Part shown: positions 51,285-63,406 of the stretch, piece by piece
How the letters are laid out: each line of letters begins with the position of its first letter
Position numbering within the stretch: the stretch's first letter is position 1
Source: Sialis fuliginosa
Lineage: Eukaryota; Arthropoda; Insecta; Megaloptera; Sialidae
Direction: 5' to 3'
Length of the DNA stretch: 64,000 nucleotides
Assembly (NCBI GenBank): GCA_961205875.1
Contig: OY540814.1
Coordinates: 25,488,151-25,552,150, forward strand
Notes under the pieces: generated by a model
What the model saw: the letters and a program-made list of their open reading frames with translations, nothing else
The model's database searches: none
Told to the model about the DNA's origin: nothing
Program-made: the position numbers and the translations under genes

Positions 51285-51361
51285 GAAAGCGTCAATTCAA
51301 TTTCAGAAAGCATCAATTGTATTTCAGATTAGTCAATTGCATTTCAGAATAGTCAATTGTA
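51285..51361 (+). repeat. Short minisatellite, about 21 bp x 4
   Basis: ATTTCAGAAAGCATCAATTG and variants (ATTTCAGATTAGTCAATTGC) repeat four times. It runs straight into a TTCCGAAG-family repeat. Confidence 0.8.
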
Positions 51362-51654
51362 TAAAAATGTAGATCTCAATTAGTAGAATATGACATTTTT
51401 TTCTAAAAATGTACCTGTAAGTGGTTCCAAACAGTCCAAGTAGTTCGTACTTCGGAACCCTTATGGCATACACCCGTGTATATTTTGACCGATTTTTTTA
51501 GTTCATCTCTCAGTTCATCTCAATTTAACCACATCTTTAATTATATCAGGAGCGTAACTATAAATATTTTTTATGGGGAATCAATATGGTCAATATACGT
51601 ATTTAGTATCTTACCATTTATCAATACGCCACTGCTTTTACTGCAACCACAACT

Positions 51655-52035
51655 CAGTGGCGTAGATAGGGGGGGGGGTCAAGATGATCAATCACCCCCC
51701 ATGAGCCTACATCATGAGAAACTCAAAAACATTTTTTAACTGAGAGATAATTTTTTAGACTCTTCTAGTATGTATAAAATAGTAAAAGTGGCAAATGAAG
51801 AGTAAAAAAAAAGGTTTTCAGTTATTGCTTCATTTTTAATAGGACGACCTTTTTTTTAGTAATAAAGGGTACACTAACTACAGTTTATATAACTATATGA
51901 TAAAAAAAGGTCATTCAATTCAAAATTTTAATAATATTTTTTTTTTTTTTTGCATATTTTGAGGGCCCCCGAACTTAATTTTTTTATCTATCCCCCCCCC
52001 CACCCCACCATCGCAAAATGCTATCTACGCCACTG
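51655..52035. mobile_element. hAT MITE with CAGTGGCGTAGATAG ends, 381 bp
   Basis: CAGTGGCGTAGATAG and its perfect inverse bound the unit, with flanks CCACAACT and TCACAACT (7 of 8). G- and C-runs lie just inside each end. Single ends of the same family are at 32246 and, more diverged, at 26693. Confidence 0.9.
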
Positions 52036-52616
52036 TCACAACTACCTCGGTCGTTGTCAACAACAATTAGGTTGATTATTTAATAATGGCAGTGTAACTC
52101 GAACACAGGCGCTGATTAGCAACAATTAATGGTGGGTGTAACGAACTCATTAGTACAGAGTTAAGGTCATGAACGCACGCACGGAAGTACGGATGTGCAT
52201 TGGTGTGGTATCTCTCACGACACGTACAAGAACAATTTAACGCATGGATAATCCGTACAAGCGCCGGATCATAAATTTCAAGTATTATTTTTATCCTATA
52301 ATAATTCAAGTTCCTTAAATAGTATTTATTTCTATCGGATGTTGGTGAAACCTCATATATTTTAGTGGGAAAATTAAAATGATTTATTTTTACAGATTTA
52401 TGATATATCATGTCTTGATATTGGTGCGAGAATACTAATGATTAGTACTAATTGTAAGTTCGTATAAACAAGGCTTAATTTTAAGTACGGTGATTGCTTA
52501 TAATTTTCTTGTGATATCGGCATCATTATACATAGGTATTTTTTAAAGATTTTTACATTTTTTTTTTTTAATTTGTTACACAAAGATTATAATAATAACA
52601 AAAAAAATCATTGAAT

Positions 52617-53111
52617 GGAGTAATCCGGTCAAAAATGAAAACCCCTAAAAACCTTTTTAATGTAATCTATAGATAAAAAAACATTGTAGAACACCTTTAA
52701 AAAAAGGTACGCTTCCAATTGCGCGGCATGTTGCGTGACGTCATAATCCAGAATTGAAATGTCAGTCAATGCTTAAATATACAAGTGTCAACGATAATAA
52801 TGGAAAACGCATGAAAAATTATAAGTTATAAATATTGTTCGTACCTTGTTGTAATAATTCAACTTACAAAACTCCTGGAAAAAGATTTATAACTGTGCCA
52901 GAAGGAAACTAAAGAAAACATTAAAAGTAAGGTTATTCTATATAGTTGATAGAATACGATTTGTGTCGTCACAAACCCTTTAATCAATCACGTCGAGTTT
53001 TAAATGCGAGCTGTTTTTTAATATTGAATAATTTAAAATTAAGCAATAAAAAAACAATTTGTTCAATGCTATATTATAAAAATGATAAGTCAAAAAATTC
53101 CGAATTACTCT
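52617..53111. mobile_element. TIR element with a THAP-domain relic
   Basis: GGAGTAATCCGGTCAAAAA at the left and the inverse-like AATTCCGAATTACTCT at the right bound 495 bp. Flanking ATTGAAT and ATTGATT may be the target duplication. The THAP relic inside suggests descent from a THAP-type transposase family such as P-like elements. A GC-richer patch with TGACGTCA is at 52737. Confidence 0.6.
52835..52909 (+). pseudogene. THAP-type zinc finger fragment
   Basis: The + frame reads LFVPCCNNSTYKTPGKRFIT then VPEGN and a stop at 52910. The pattern VPxCxNSTxKTPxKxFxxVP is the N-terminal part of C2CH THAP domains, as found in P-element-like transposases and THAP proteins. There is no usable ATG (stop TAA seven bases upstream in frame) and the His and later Cys of the finger are missing. 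About 25 residues remain, so it is a relic, not a gene. Confidence 0.6.
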
Positions 53112-53118
53112 ATTGATT

Positions 53119-55672
53119 GAATAAAACATTTTTTGTAACTCATTAGAGTCTTAAATAGCGCCAAAATCATAAAATTTTATTTTTATAACTCAGGTAAGTA
53201 TATTATTGGGCAACCATTTCCTAGATTCCTACGTCAAAAAGTTTAGTAGCTAGAAGGCTGCGACAGATAGACATACAGACAGACACGGAATACTAAAAAC
53301 ACGTGGCTTACACCCAGAATCCAAGAATTACTTATATGAAAATAATGTTTGCTGATAACAATTTAACAATTAATTCAACAATACACCAATTAACAGAGAA
53401 ACGCATAAACAAACAATAACAATTAAAAGTCGTACGTTAATTATCAGCAAACAATTAACGGATGCTGTTAATATTTGTGAAAAAATAACATAGCACTCGT
53501 CGAGATAAAATTTTATAGTTTAATTGAAATTGCTTTATTTTAAAGTGAATGCGGCTACTCTGAAATACAGGGTCGTATCTAAGATATTTTTGATTAAATT
53601 ATTATAATTATTATACACTCACGGTCCGGTCTCACTTCAATCAAATATAAATAAACAATGTGAAACAAAATACAAATCATTCATACTTTATTTTTTTCTA
53701 CTAGATGCGCTTATGAATAACCATTTTAAATATTTACGTCATTTGAACTGTACGATACAACACGGACTTTAAAAATTAAAAAAGTGTGTTTCATTTTTAA
53801 CCTCTAATTTGGGAAAAAGTGAAACAGGCCTCTAATAGAAAATATTTCTCGAAAAATTGTATTTAAAAAGCGTTAAACCACTCCCCCCCCCCTTCCCTCT
53901 TTAAGGAAAGTAATATTAGGTACTACTCTATCATAAAAAATATCGATATTTTGCACTAATTAGTACACTGTTTTTAACTTAATTATTATATTATTAGAAT
54001 AGCCTAATTGGGCAATATTTTAATAGTCTAAAATCGCTTTGTTCATATATAATTATTTTCTCACCATAAATTTTGAAATCACTAATATTGCCTTTGTATA
54101 TCTACATATTTTTTTTATTAATTGTTCAAAAGAATGTTCACACAATGTACTCTAAAATTATTTTTTCACTTTTTAAATTACAAAATTATAGAGTATGTAT
54201 ATATGCTCTATATTTTCTATGACCCATAATACAATAATAATATAAAATATAAGTTAGACCATTTAAGTATCAATGTTTTCAAATTAACTCATGTTGATTT
54301 AAGTAACATATTAGAACACTAAAAGGACTGTCAATCAATGGCTTAATTAAATAATATCGTAGGTCGACAAATCTATTTCTATATAAGCTCCATAATAATT
54401 TAACACATTAACTGCTATACTATATGTATATGTATTTCTGAATGAATGCGCCATACGACGGCCGTGTGCTGTGCCTATCAGGGTAGGGTTAAAAAAAAGT
54501 GATAATTTGGTTCATCAAAAGTTAATTGAAATGAAAAATGTTAATTTTACCTACCCAGATATTTTAAATAGCTACATTTACAAGAACTCAGTGACGTAGC
54601 AAAAAATATTATTGGAGAGGAATTAATTTTTGATTTACTTTTCAAAAAATTGTTAGTACAACTCTTTGTATAATAGGTATCTTTATATAACTTAGTACCT
54701 TTTCTGGTGGTGCCACTGTATAGATCTACATACTTTGATTTGAACATTTACATACGTATTTTTATAATCTGTCTGATAACATCGTTTTACTACCGACTTT
54801 TTTATACATTTTTAGACATGTTTCCGGAGATTAAAGAAGGTATAAAAAGTGATTTTTTTCTTTTTGTCGTTTAACTGTTGTTTTTATAATACCCATGGGT
54901 AAATTTTGTTGAGTTATTGTTTATTTTTACAGGAAAAGGAAATCTCTTGCATATGTAATATTTTTATAAAGACATTTTAAAATATAAATTGAATATTATA
55001 TCCAAAATAAATTTGCAGGTATAAATATTTTTAGTTGTTTTTAAGAAAAATTTTATTTTGTTAAACCGAAGACCATCAAATTGTATACCAAGACGTGTAG
55101 GGTATCAAAATGTAGATCTCATCAGTAGAATTTGACCATATTTTTTTAATTCTAACTCAAAAATGGCTAAAAGTATTTTATTTTATTCCCCCTTCTAATT
55201 CGGTAACTACTGATTCAAAAAAAATTGATTTGGTGGGTCTACCAACGATAAATACTAAAGTCAACAATATCATTTTTAATTTTGGAATAATAAGGAGGGG
55301 TATCATATAATTTTTTTTTTCATATCTAGGCATATTGGGTATCGAAATGTAGATCTCAATTAGTAGAATAAGATCATATTTTCATATTATTTTCTAACTC
55401 AAAAATACACCTGCGGCTGCAAACAGTCCACGTAGTACGTACTTCGGAACCCTTAAGGCATTGCCCGAATTTTTTTTTTTAAATCTGTAATTCTTCTTTG
55501 CAAAATTCTAAGAAAATTTAGCAAATGAAATAGAAAATAGAAGAATGCTTATTAAATACACTAAAATAACTTTTTTGTCCATGACCCCCCTCCCCAAATT
55601 GTAAACATAGATCCGCGCCTGATTACTTACCTAATGTTTTTTTTTTAATGAAAGTTAATTTATCTATTCCAG
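53119..55672. other. Intron 2, right part
   Basis: Contains the partial repeat at 53690, a TTCCGAAG-family repeat at 55075-55460, and AT-rich filler up to the exon 3 acceptor. A GACA microsatellite is near 53266. Confidence 0.5.
53690..53865 (-). repeat. Partial inverted copy of the 37793 repeat
   Basis: TTTTTAACCTCTAATTTGGG and AACAGGCCTCTAATAGAAAA match 38120-38270 on the opposite strand. Both ends of the family are absent. Confidence 0.75.
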
Positions 55673-55834
55673 ATTGAACGCGAAGTGATTCTATCGAACG
55701 GCGACAAAAACTCTAAGATACCGATACTGAATGAGTACAAGAAACGAACCAAAGCAGCGATTATCGCTCCGGACGTGCCACCCAAACAGTTAGCCGCTTG
55801 GACTATGCAAGGGAATGGCGTAGATCTCTCACAG
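55673..55834 (+). CDS. Third coding exon: short basic segment
   Basis: The acceptor is TTATCTATTCCAG preceded by a T-rich tract, and the donor is CTCACAG|GTTTGT. At 162 bases it is exactly 54 codons, phase 0 at both ends, so it could be skipped without a frameshift. It encodes residues 120-173, beginning IEREVILSNGDKNSKIPILN and ending in GNGVDLSQ, with a basic patch EYKKRTK (140-146) followed by an aliphatic and proline segment (AIIAPDVPPKQLAAW). That mixture of charged and hydrophobic residues is less repetitive than the neighbouring exons and may be a conserved binding segment. No catalytic motif is visible and the family is not recognised. Codon choice (AAC, GAC, AAG, GCG, CTC) contrasts with the AT-rich intron and supports real coding. 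Confidence 0.85.
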
Positions 55835-56659
55835 GTTTGTTTGTGTGTTTATTTTTTTGTTTGTATTGCGATTCTTCGCATGAGATTTGTCTGTTTTGAA
55901 TGGAAAGAATATATGTTTGTTATTATTTCAATTAAGATAGTCGGAAGATACTGTGCAAAAATTGTGTAGAAGGAAATTAGTATGAGATTAGGAATACTGA
56001 TTATACGGGACGTTTTGTCGGAGAAAAAATATACTTAAAGAAAATATTAATCCGGATATGAATCTTGAAAACAATTATTTTAATATTTATGATACATTTT
56101 TGACTATTTGTACTAAATCAAATAACGGTATGGAGAACCATGACATCCATGTTATTTAATATGTTTTTAAATTATTTTTAATATATGAACAATTTGAGGG
56201 CAGTTTTAACCCCTTCAATAGTTGTTTAGGCACGTATTAATAATAATTATTCCTTAGATTCAATTGAACTACAAATGTACCAAGCCTTATCAAAATTAGT
56301 GAGATAATACTCGCAATGTTCACTGTTTTAGACGATAAAAGTTACAAAATTTCAAATATTTCCAAAACCCCTAATCCGATAAGCATAAAAATCAATAGGT
56401 CTGGAGTACTCACTGAGACAAACATTTTCACTAAAAATAATTCAGATCGGTGCATTTTTACAGTAGTTATCGTGAACGAAAGATAATTCTACATCCAGAC
56501 ACACGCACAGCCGCCATGCGGAAATCAACTTTTCTTTAAGTTTTGAAGGTAGTGCAATCAGAATCTGATCTTATCTCGGACACTATTTTTCGACTGTATT
56601 ACAATACTTCCATTTCTTTCAGAACATGGAAGTAATAACAGTTTTCAAAAGGTACTTAT

Positions 56660-57165
56660 CGGAGATTTCAATGATAGATAAAACACGAAGCCTAAAATTC
56701 AAATTAGAAGCATATTCGAAATTGTTAATTGTAATATATTTATGATAATATTAATAATTAAAAAATCGAATTTTCAGTGATTTCAATATTAGATAAGACA
56801 TGATCCCTCAAATTCAAATTTTATGCGATTTTAAAACTTTTTACTACATTATATTCATGTTATTTCATTGCATATTTGTACCAAATATATGCGTTGTTTA
56901 CAAAATCAGTACAAAACGAACATTTTATAAAAGCGACTGTTGGAGATTTCAATGACAGATAAGACACGAACCCTAAAATTCAAATTGGAAGCATATTCGG
57001 GACTTTGAACGCAATATTTATGTTAAATTATTGCATGTTTGTACAAATGTATGCATTGTTTACAAAATCAATGCAAGAAGATCAGCTTATCGAAGATTTC
57101 AATGACAGATAAGAGACAAACCTTAAAATTCAAATTTGATGCGTTTTCAGAATTTTTTTGTAGTT
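56660..57165 (+). repeat. Diverged tandem repeat, four copies
   Basis: GAGATTTCAATGACAGATAA begins, with variation, near 56663, 56778, 56943 and 57089, each followed by CCCTAAAATTCAAATTGGAA-type sequence. Spacing is 115 to 165 bases, with ATGCGTTGTTTACAAAATCA between copies. In intron 3. Confidence 0.8.
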
Positions 57166-57505
57166 TTCAATCTAATTATATTTTAAATTCATGCTCACTA
57201 AAATAAATAAATTCGTTCCTTTTAATGTTATTTGATAATTATTTCAACATTACTTTGTATAGGTATATAGGTATCAATAATTTCCAAATATAAAAAAACA
57301 TAGTCCAATTAGCCTAAGCAAATTGCCGCTTATGTAAACAAAGTCACGTCAAAAATTAATCAACTTCAACTAAAATTACGAGACACGAATATGCAGTAGA
57401 TATCTTGCAATTTACATTAAGGTATTTATTAATTAAGCTCATTACGGCACGACGATTGTTGCAAATGCATTGACGATAATAATCAAGATGTCAACTTGAC
57501 TAAGT

Positions 57506-57600
57506 ACATCCGGCGCTGAGTGACGCATGCGCGGCAGCCAGCGCTGACTCAGTCACTGCTCGGCCTGGGTGAGTGATGAGACCAAGGCATGCTCACGTGA
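57506..57600. promoter_or_regulatory. CpG-rich patch with AP-1, E-box and NRF1-like motifs
   Basis: GACGCATGCGCGG (NRF1-like), GCTGACTCAGTCA (AP-1, TGACTCA) and CTCACGTGA (E-box CACGTG) lie within 95 bases in intron 3. The clustering in AT-rich DNA suggests an intronic regulatory element; motif presence alone is weak evidence. Confidence 0.35.
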
Positions 57601-57938
57601 ATACAAATTACTTAAGATGCTTGAGGAATATTTTATTTGAATATTAGATTGAGTGAACATAAAAAAACGAAGCCTTTTTTAGTCATTGTAGACCCTACTT
57701 ACGAAATTTAATTATTTTTATTTATAATATGTATTGTTTTGTATAGATTATGCTTCCGCGGTGCTCACTCAATACTTTAATAGAGCTATTCTGTACGTAT
57801 ACATATCAAGGGCGTCCACATAAAATTTCTCAAGGGGGAAGCTTTTACATAAATAAATAATTACATCTATCATTTTTTTCACAAGTATAGATTATAGAAT
57901 TTAATATTGCATCAATTTACCCGTTTCGAAGGAGGGAA

Positions 57939-58175
57939 CAGTGGCGTCGCTAATGGAGGGGACCCTTTGAGGGTGACACCCGTGTAATATGTTAAAAAAT
58001 AAATATATTAAAGCCTATTTATCTTATTTTTTTAAATAAGCTTCCAGGGAGTAAAATATGTAGAAAAAAAAATTTGTCATTGGAAGTTTATAAAAGGTGT
58101 AATAACCTTTAGCAACGGGGGTGTAGACACTCTCGATTTCAGCCCCAGGTGTCACCGCCCTTAGCGACGCCATTG
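57939..58175. mobile_element. hAT MITE with CAGTGGCGTCGCTAATGG end, 237 bp
   Basis: Ends CAGTGGCGTCGCTAA and TTAGCGACGCCATTG, with a perfect 8-bp duplication GGAGGGAA at 57931-57938 and 58176-58183. In intron 3. Confidence 0.9.
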
Positions 58176-58659
58176 GGAGGGAAGCCCCCATTTGCTCCTT
58201 AAGTCTCACGTCCGTCATAAAAAAATATCTCGTAAATTACGCTTAATACTTTAAACTTAAAATTATAACTAAACATATCTATAAAATTATGGTCCCTAGG
58301 AGTAATGTAATTTTTTTACAAAATAATCTTCAGGGAGGGGGACATAGACCTGGAGTTAGACTAAAACGTAAGGAAGGTATCAAAATGTTAATTGTATGTA
58401 GGGTTTCTATCGAAATTTTACAATATTTTGTTTAAAAATGAATTGTTTTAGAATGAAGAATAATGTATGGTCTGGACCAAAACCAAATCAAAATCATTCT
58501 GCGATTTGTGTATAGTTTATGGACTATAGCAATTTAATTTCAGCACAAACCAAATAACACAATTCGGTACTCCATAAAAATATTTTGATAAATATACCTA
58601 TAGGTTTCGGTCTAAACCAAATTCTTTTGATTGGATCGATCTTAAGAAGAAATATTAAT

Positions 58660-58764
58660 ACTTGAAAAACGGAGAAACTGTGGTTTCTTAGTCACTTAAA
58701 CTAAAAAATACACCTTATGACATTGTTTTATTGTGGTTAAGGTGTATTTTTTAGTTTAAGTGAG
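58660..58764 (-). mobile_element. Rearranged relative of the hammerhead insertion, ribozyme missing
   Basis: Read on the minus strand this has the same arm, the same second arm and the same tail (AAGAAACCACAGTTTCTCC) as the unit at 38801. However, the middle is the loop in inverted orientation (TGACATTGTTTTATTGTGG on the + strand) and the CTGATGA...GAAAC core is gone. An 8-bp repeat ATATTAAT at 58652-58659 and 58765-58772 may be its target duplication. The + strand loop begins TGACATTG, which in the intact copy starts three bases after the predicted ribozyme cut. Confidence 0.65.
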
Positions 58765-58772
58765 ATATTAAT

Positions 58773-61700
58773 CCTTAGCTGTAAAATAAATACCAATATG
58801 TTTCAACTTATACCCAGAAACTATAAATATTTCAGATGTTTTTTGCCAATGCATATTTGAATGTTTTTAATAAACACAATTTTGATTAAAGTTTAAAAAC
58901 GATTTTTGATTTAAAATTTATATAAAACAATACATTACAGTAATTTTACTATTTATGTATTTACGATACATATAAGTACAAATACATTTTTAAATAAAAT
59001 ATCTTAATCGATTAAGTACACATATTATTACATTTATTACCTATATACTATATAATAGCTTACAGCGCAATACACATTTAGATAATATAAATTTCTATCT
59101 ATATATATAGCTATAGTAAGTGGAGAAACCCTGTTTTGCATATAAATGTTATTTAATAGACTATTAATGTAGTAACGTACGCCACTGTCGACTATAATTC
59201 CAATATTTATTTATCTTTTTTATATAAAAACAGATTAAAATGTTTATGCTGCAACATTTAAATTTTCCTCGTTCTTTAAGTGAAAGAACATTCACCAGCC
59301 TCCTCTAAAGTTAGAACACACAAAATATATCCTTAGCTTTTGAGTATAAACGTTGGCAAATAAGACTTGACTTACACCCAGAATAATGTGCATAGGTTTT
59401 CTATATATGAAAGTTCGTTGCTTTGCTACTGAAAGTTCATGGATTGGGTTAATGTACATTATGAATTCTCAACGATCTCAAAATGGTGGGAACCCATTCT
59501 TTTGTTTAACATATTTCATTGTAATTTCAACCATACACACACATACGTACCTGGAACTATATATTTTGCTTGGGTGAACACCAAGCATAACTAAAACTCG
59601 ACTACAGGGCCGTATTTATGGGGGGCTTAGTCCTAGGGTCCATAATATATATATTAATATTAATTTCTATTGATTAAATGTAAGAAATGTTTTTTCGACA
59701 CAATTCAGACGCCAAAAGAATTAACAAAACAAAATCGATGTTTACGATCAGTGTTTCCCAAAATGTGGTACGTATATCACTAGGGATTTTAGGGGAATAA
59801 ATGTTTACAAAACATTTCATTTATATTAAAAGGAGTGAAAAAAATTTATAGAAAATATTTAAAAATCGACAAAAATGATACTAGAATATAATTTTATTCT
59901 ATATTATTTTAAATAGATATCACCATAAAAAGGTCTTCTATTGGACTATATTTTTCTCTGACCCTCCCTCTCCCCAAAAAAAAAATTATCGTCAAACAAT
60001 AACAAAATTAATTTTATTGACCAAATCTAATTCATTCTCTTGAATTTTATTTTTTTATTGCTGTACAACCATTTTTAATTGAATAATGAAAAAAAGAATT
60101 TCAGATTTCCAAATATGCCTAGTTATTATAGACGTTCAAAGTTAAAAGAATGATTTTTACTTTGATCGCAAATAACTCGATTTGGAGAGAAAATTCTGAT
60201 CTACAAATGCCATTAATTTAATTTGGTCCAAAAAAAATTTATCATGTCCCGTAGAGGCTCTCAAAACTGATATAAAATTTATATATTTTTGGGGGAAATC
60301 ACTTACTTAAGTCCGTGTATATTTTTTGTCAAGAACAACTCTAACATACATTCCGCCTTTTTATTCCCCATTTATTAGTACACCCCTTAAAAAATCTCTA
60401 TTTTACCATTTAATCATATTAAATCACATTATTACCCCCATTTTATTTTGTCATATTTTTAGCCAAAAACGATTATTTCATCATTTTGATGCCCCAGTCG
60501 CATGTACACCCCTTAGTACGGTTCTGGTGGAGCACTTGTTCATTATTACAATTGTGTAGCTATCTTTATTGTTGGCACTTATTGCGTTGACTATAAGGTC
60601 GAAGACAAACGGAAAACACTAATCTGATGGAATTTTTATTCAAATCTGTTGTATTGTTCTTCAGTACTTCTTTTTACTTCTTGCTTAGTGGACGTCCATT
60701 TTGTGTTTATGTGGTGCATTTGAAATGGTGGAATTTGGATTAAAAGCTCCAGTGAGTTCTTGATTTATTTATAACAAAACTTATTTTAGTTTAGTTGTGC
60801 TTGTGCTACCATGGACTTCGCATATAACGTTATCCTTGGAGGCCTTATACATATAATTAATTTTGTTTTATTATATGCAATTTAGTTTATTATTATAATA
60901 ATAATAATAATTATAAACTGTTAGTTGGATTTAAAATATGTGTACAGTTAACTAGTTAACAATGTGTTTTGTTTACTATTAATTATATACTTGAATCTTT
61001 TAAATTAATACCGAATTGAAATTATGTAAGGTAGTTTAATTATTAACTAGATTTGCTTCATTTTCAATAGGATTTTATTTATTTATATCCTTATAAATTT
61101 GTGTTTGTAGAGGGACAAGAGGGAGGTCAGGACATACCTTAAGATTTTGAATAAAAAAGTTTATTTTAAAATTTTATCATTGATTCAATATTATACCTAA
61201 ATTTAAAATAAAATAGTTTATGCCCATGTTAATTTCAATTATGACTGACTTATCAACACCCAGCCCAAATCTATGAACCTAGAAATGTGAAATATTAAGG
61301 GTGTCTTTCTTTTATGACGTAAGTACCCGTTAAGAAGCGATTTTTCGAAATTCAATCCCTAAGCTACCCCCTTACGGATTGTGTTAAACATTTTTTCGAA
61401 ATATATCAAGTTCTACTCAATAGGCGTAAAACATTTTTCTAGATTAACAATTAAAATGTTGTTAGATTTCGTAAATTATATAAAAGTTAATGAAAACGAA
61501 TATACCGCGGGCGAAGCCACTAGCGGGCCACTAGTCAATACATATTAAAACGGAAAATTTTATATTGAAAAATATATATTATATAAAAATATTACAGTAA
61601 GCACTTTAGGCATCGAGATCTCTTTTGCAAGATTAGGTCACAAAAATAATTTGAAGAGCAAAAAAAAGTATTCATAATTTAAAAAGTTTCTACATTTAAA

Positions 61701-61904
61701 GGGAGGGGGGGGGGGGCGAATTTTGTTTTTTGTCTGAGGCCCTCGACTATTATAACACACCACTGTTGACAATTGGTCCGTTCGTTTGTTAGTTTCATAT
61801 TCTAATAAACCTACAAAATTATATATGCATAGGTATACAAGTATGCATACTTAGAAATAGATCTTATTTTTTTTCTTCTAAAAATAAACATGGTGGGTAC
61901 GAGA

Positions 61905-61937
<33 letters not shown>

Positions 61938-62845
61938 TATATACATTATATATATACACCTATCTCTTTTTTTCTCTTTGCCAGGTGCATTGCCCCCCTT
62001 CACGCCTATTATTTTTAATTGTACGTGATAATATGATACCAAATTACACTACACTAATTAATATAAGTACAGTGCATTCGGATAATGAATATATACAATG
62101 CTTATAATTATTATAAGAAGTCTGTTGGAGGAATTTTATATTAATGAATTGAAAAATTGAATGCATTTATCGTACATTCTAATTCTCAGTGAATTGTAAT
62201 AAAATTTACAATTTTAATTATTAATGTGCAGGTATTGTTATTATTGAAGTATCTCTATATATGTATAAAAATTAATGTTTGTTTGTATGAGACTTATAGA
62301 CTCGGGAATTACTGAACGGAAAATTATTTCGATTGAATTTTTTGTTTTTATCTTATTGGGGAGGTTGGCCCGATTATAAAAGTGCAAGCGGCCAGTCGAT
62401 ACCTCGGTCAGATATTGTTTAAATCGCGAAAAGACCTATTTAAATATATTCATTTCGGGGTTTTACATGGACTTTTTATATTTTTTTTGTTTTTGACAAA
62501 AGGGCTTATTCGTGTATTTTATAATTTTCCAAAAAATAACCTAATGGGTCTGCATAAGCTTGAAATTTCGAAAACTCGATTTTTTTATTACATAATTTTA
62601 TAACCTAGGATCTTAATTTGATTTGCACCAACGATTTTGCAAAAAAATCCTAAAATTGACCGAGTTATGATAGTTTTTGAGAAGTGTATTAAAACTCCAT
62701 TATTTTTGTATTTATCTCGAAACTATGTTTTATAAAACGGTGAAAGTTTCATCTCAAAATCTATTCGTCTGATTCACTTTAAATTTGAACAGAGCATATT
62801 TTTAAACATCTCTTCAGAATCCCTACAACTTACCTACTATTTATA
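58773..62845. other. Intron 3, right part
   Basis: AT-rich. Fragments include a hAT-like end at 59750 (GATCAGTGTTTCCCAAAATG), a repeat end at 61505 (GCGGGCGAAGCCACTAGCGG) preceded by sequence like 7320-7400, and a G-run at 61702. No exon is seen. Confidence 0.5.
61905..61965. repeat. TA/TACA microsatellite
   Basis: TACATACATATATACATATA and a following (TA)n run. It lies in intron 3. Confidence 0.9.
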
Positions 62846-63027
62846 TAGGGTGACCAGATTTTAGTTTTGATAAACCCTGAGATGTAAATGAAGACTTCAT
62901 AAAATTTGTTACCAAAATCTGCACTGTTATGTCCCCTGCTCTAGTTTTGACAACCTTTTTTTTTTTAGTCGTCGTCATTTTTTGCAAAACCCGGAGAAAT
63001 TTCACCCAAACCCGGAGCCCGGAGATT
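62846..63027 (+). mobile_element. Degraded MITE just upstream of exon 4
   Basis: ATAGGGTGACCAGATTTTAG, AACCCTGAGATGTAAATGAA and AAAACCCGGAGAAATTTCAC match the element at 21501 in order; its right end is lost. It ends about 40 bases before the exon 4 start. Confidence 0.8.
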
Positions 63028-63069
63028 CAGTATATTTATATAATTTTTAACAATTTTTTCCCCTTCCAG

Positions 63070-63406
63070 AATTACTCTACATCACAACCACACAGTGCAC
63101 AACAAGCTCAAGTATCCAATGGCGACAATATGCAGTACCGCTCGGCGCAGTACCACCAAGACATGATATACTCGTACAATGACCAGCAGAGTACCCCAGG
63201 CCCATCCACAGGGGCAGTACCAAAGAGCAGCTGGCACAGACAGAGTGAACCCGCTTTTACACCGCACGAGAACGGTCACAGAAATACCCACACTGTAGCT
63301 GTCACTATAGAGTCGAACCCGCCGCAGAAAGAAGCCAAGAATACGAAGGGTATGACCAAGACGTACCAGACGATACGGGGGATTATTTCGAGTAAATTTA
63401 AAACAG
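63070..63406 (+). CDS. Fourth coding exon: Gln/Ser-rich segment with a conserved-looking basic end
   Basis: The acceptor is TTTTTTCCCCTTCCAG and the exon starts in phase 0. It encodes residues 174-285. The first part is rich in Gln, Ser, Tyr and His (NYSTSQPHSAQQAQ, then QYRSAQYHQDMIYSYNDQQS), followed by a Pro/Gly stretch and a Lys-rich end, KEAKNTKGMTKTYQTIRG then IISSKFKT, which looks like a short conserved motif. The donor AAACAG|GTATTA is weak, and is the first of three tandem copies of an 87-bp unit. Reading through it gives a stop codon at 63472-63474 after 22 more residues. The exon ends in phase 1 and the next exon lies outside the window. The acceptor is only about 40 bases from a degraded MITE. 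Coding is well supported; function is unknown. Confidence 0.8.

Noticed and set aside
52076-52411. 111-codon minus-strand ORF
   Set aside because: No motif or splice support, and composition is like the intron; chance ORF.
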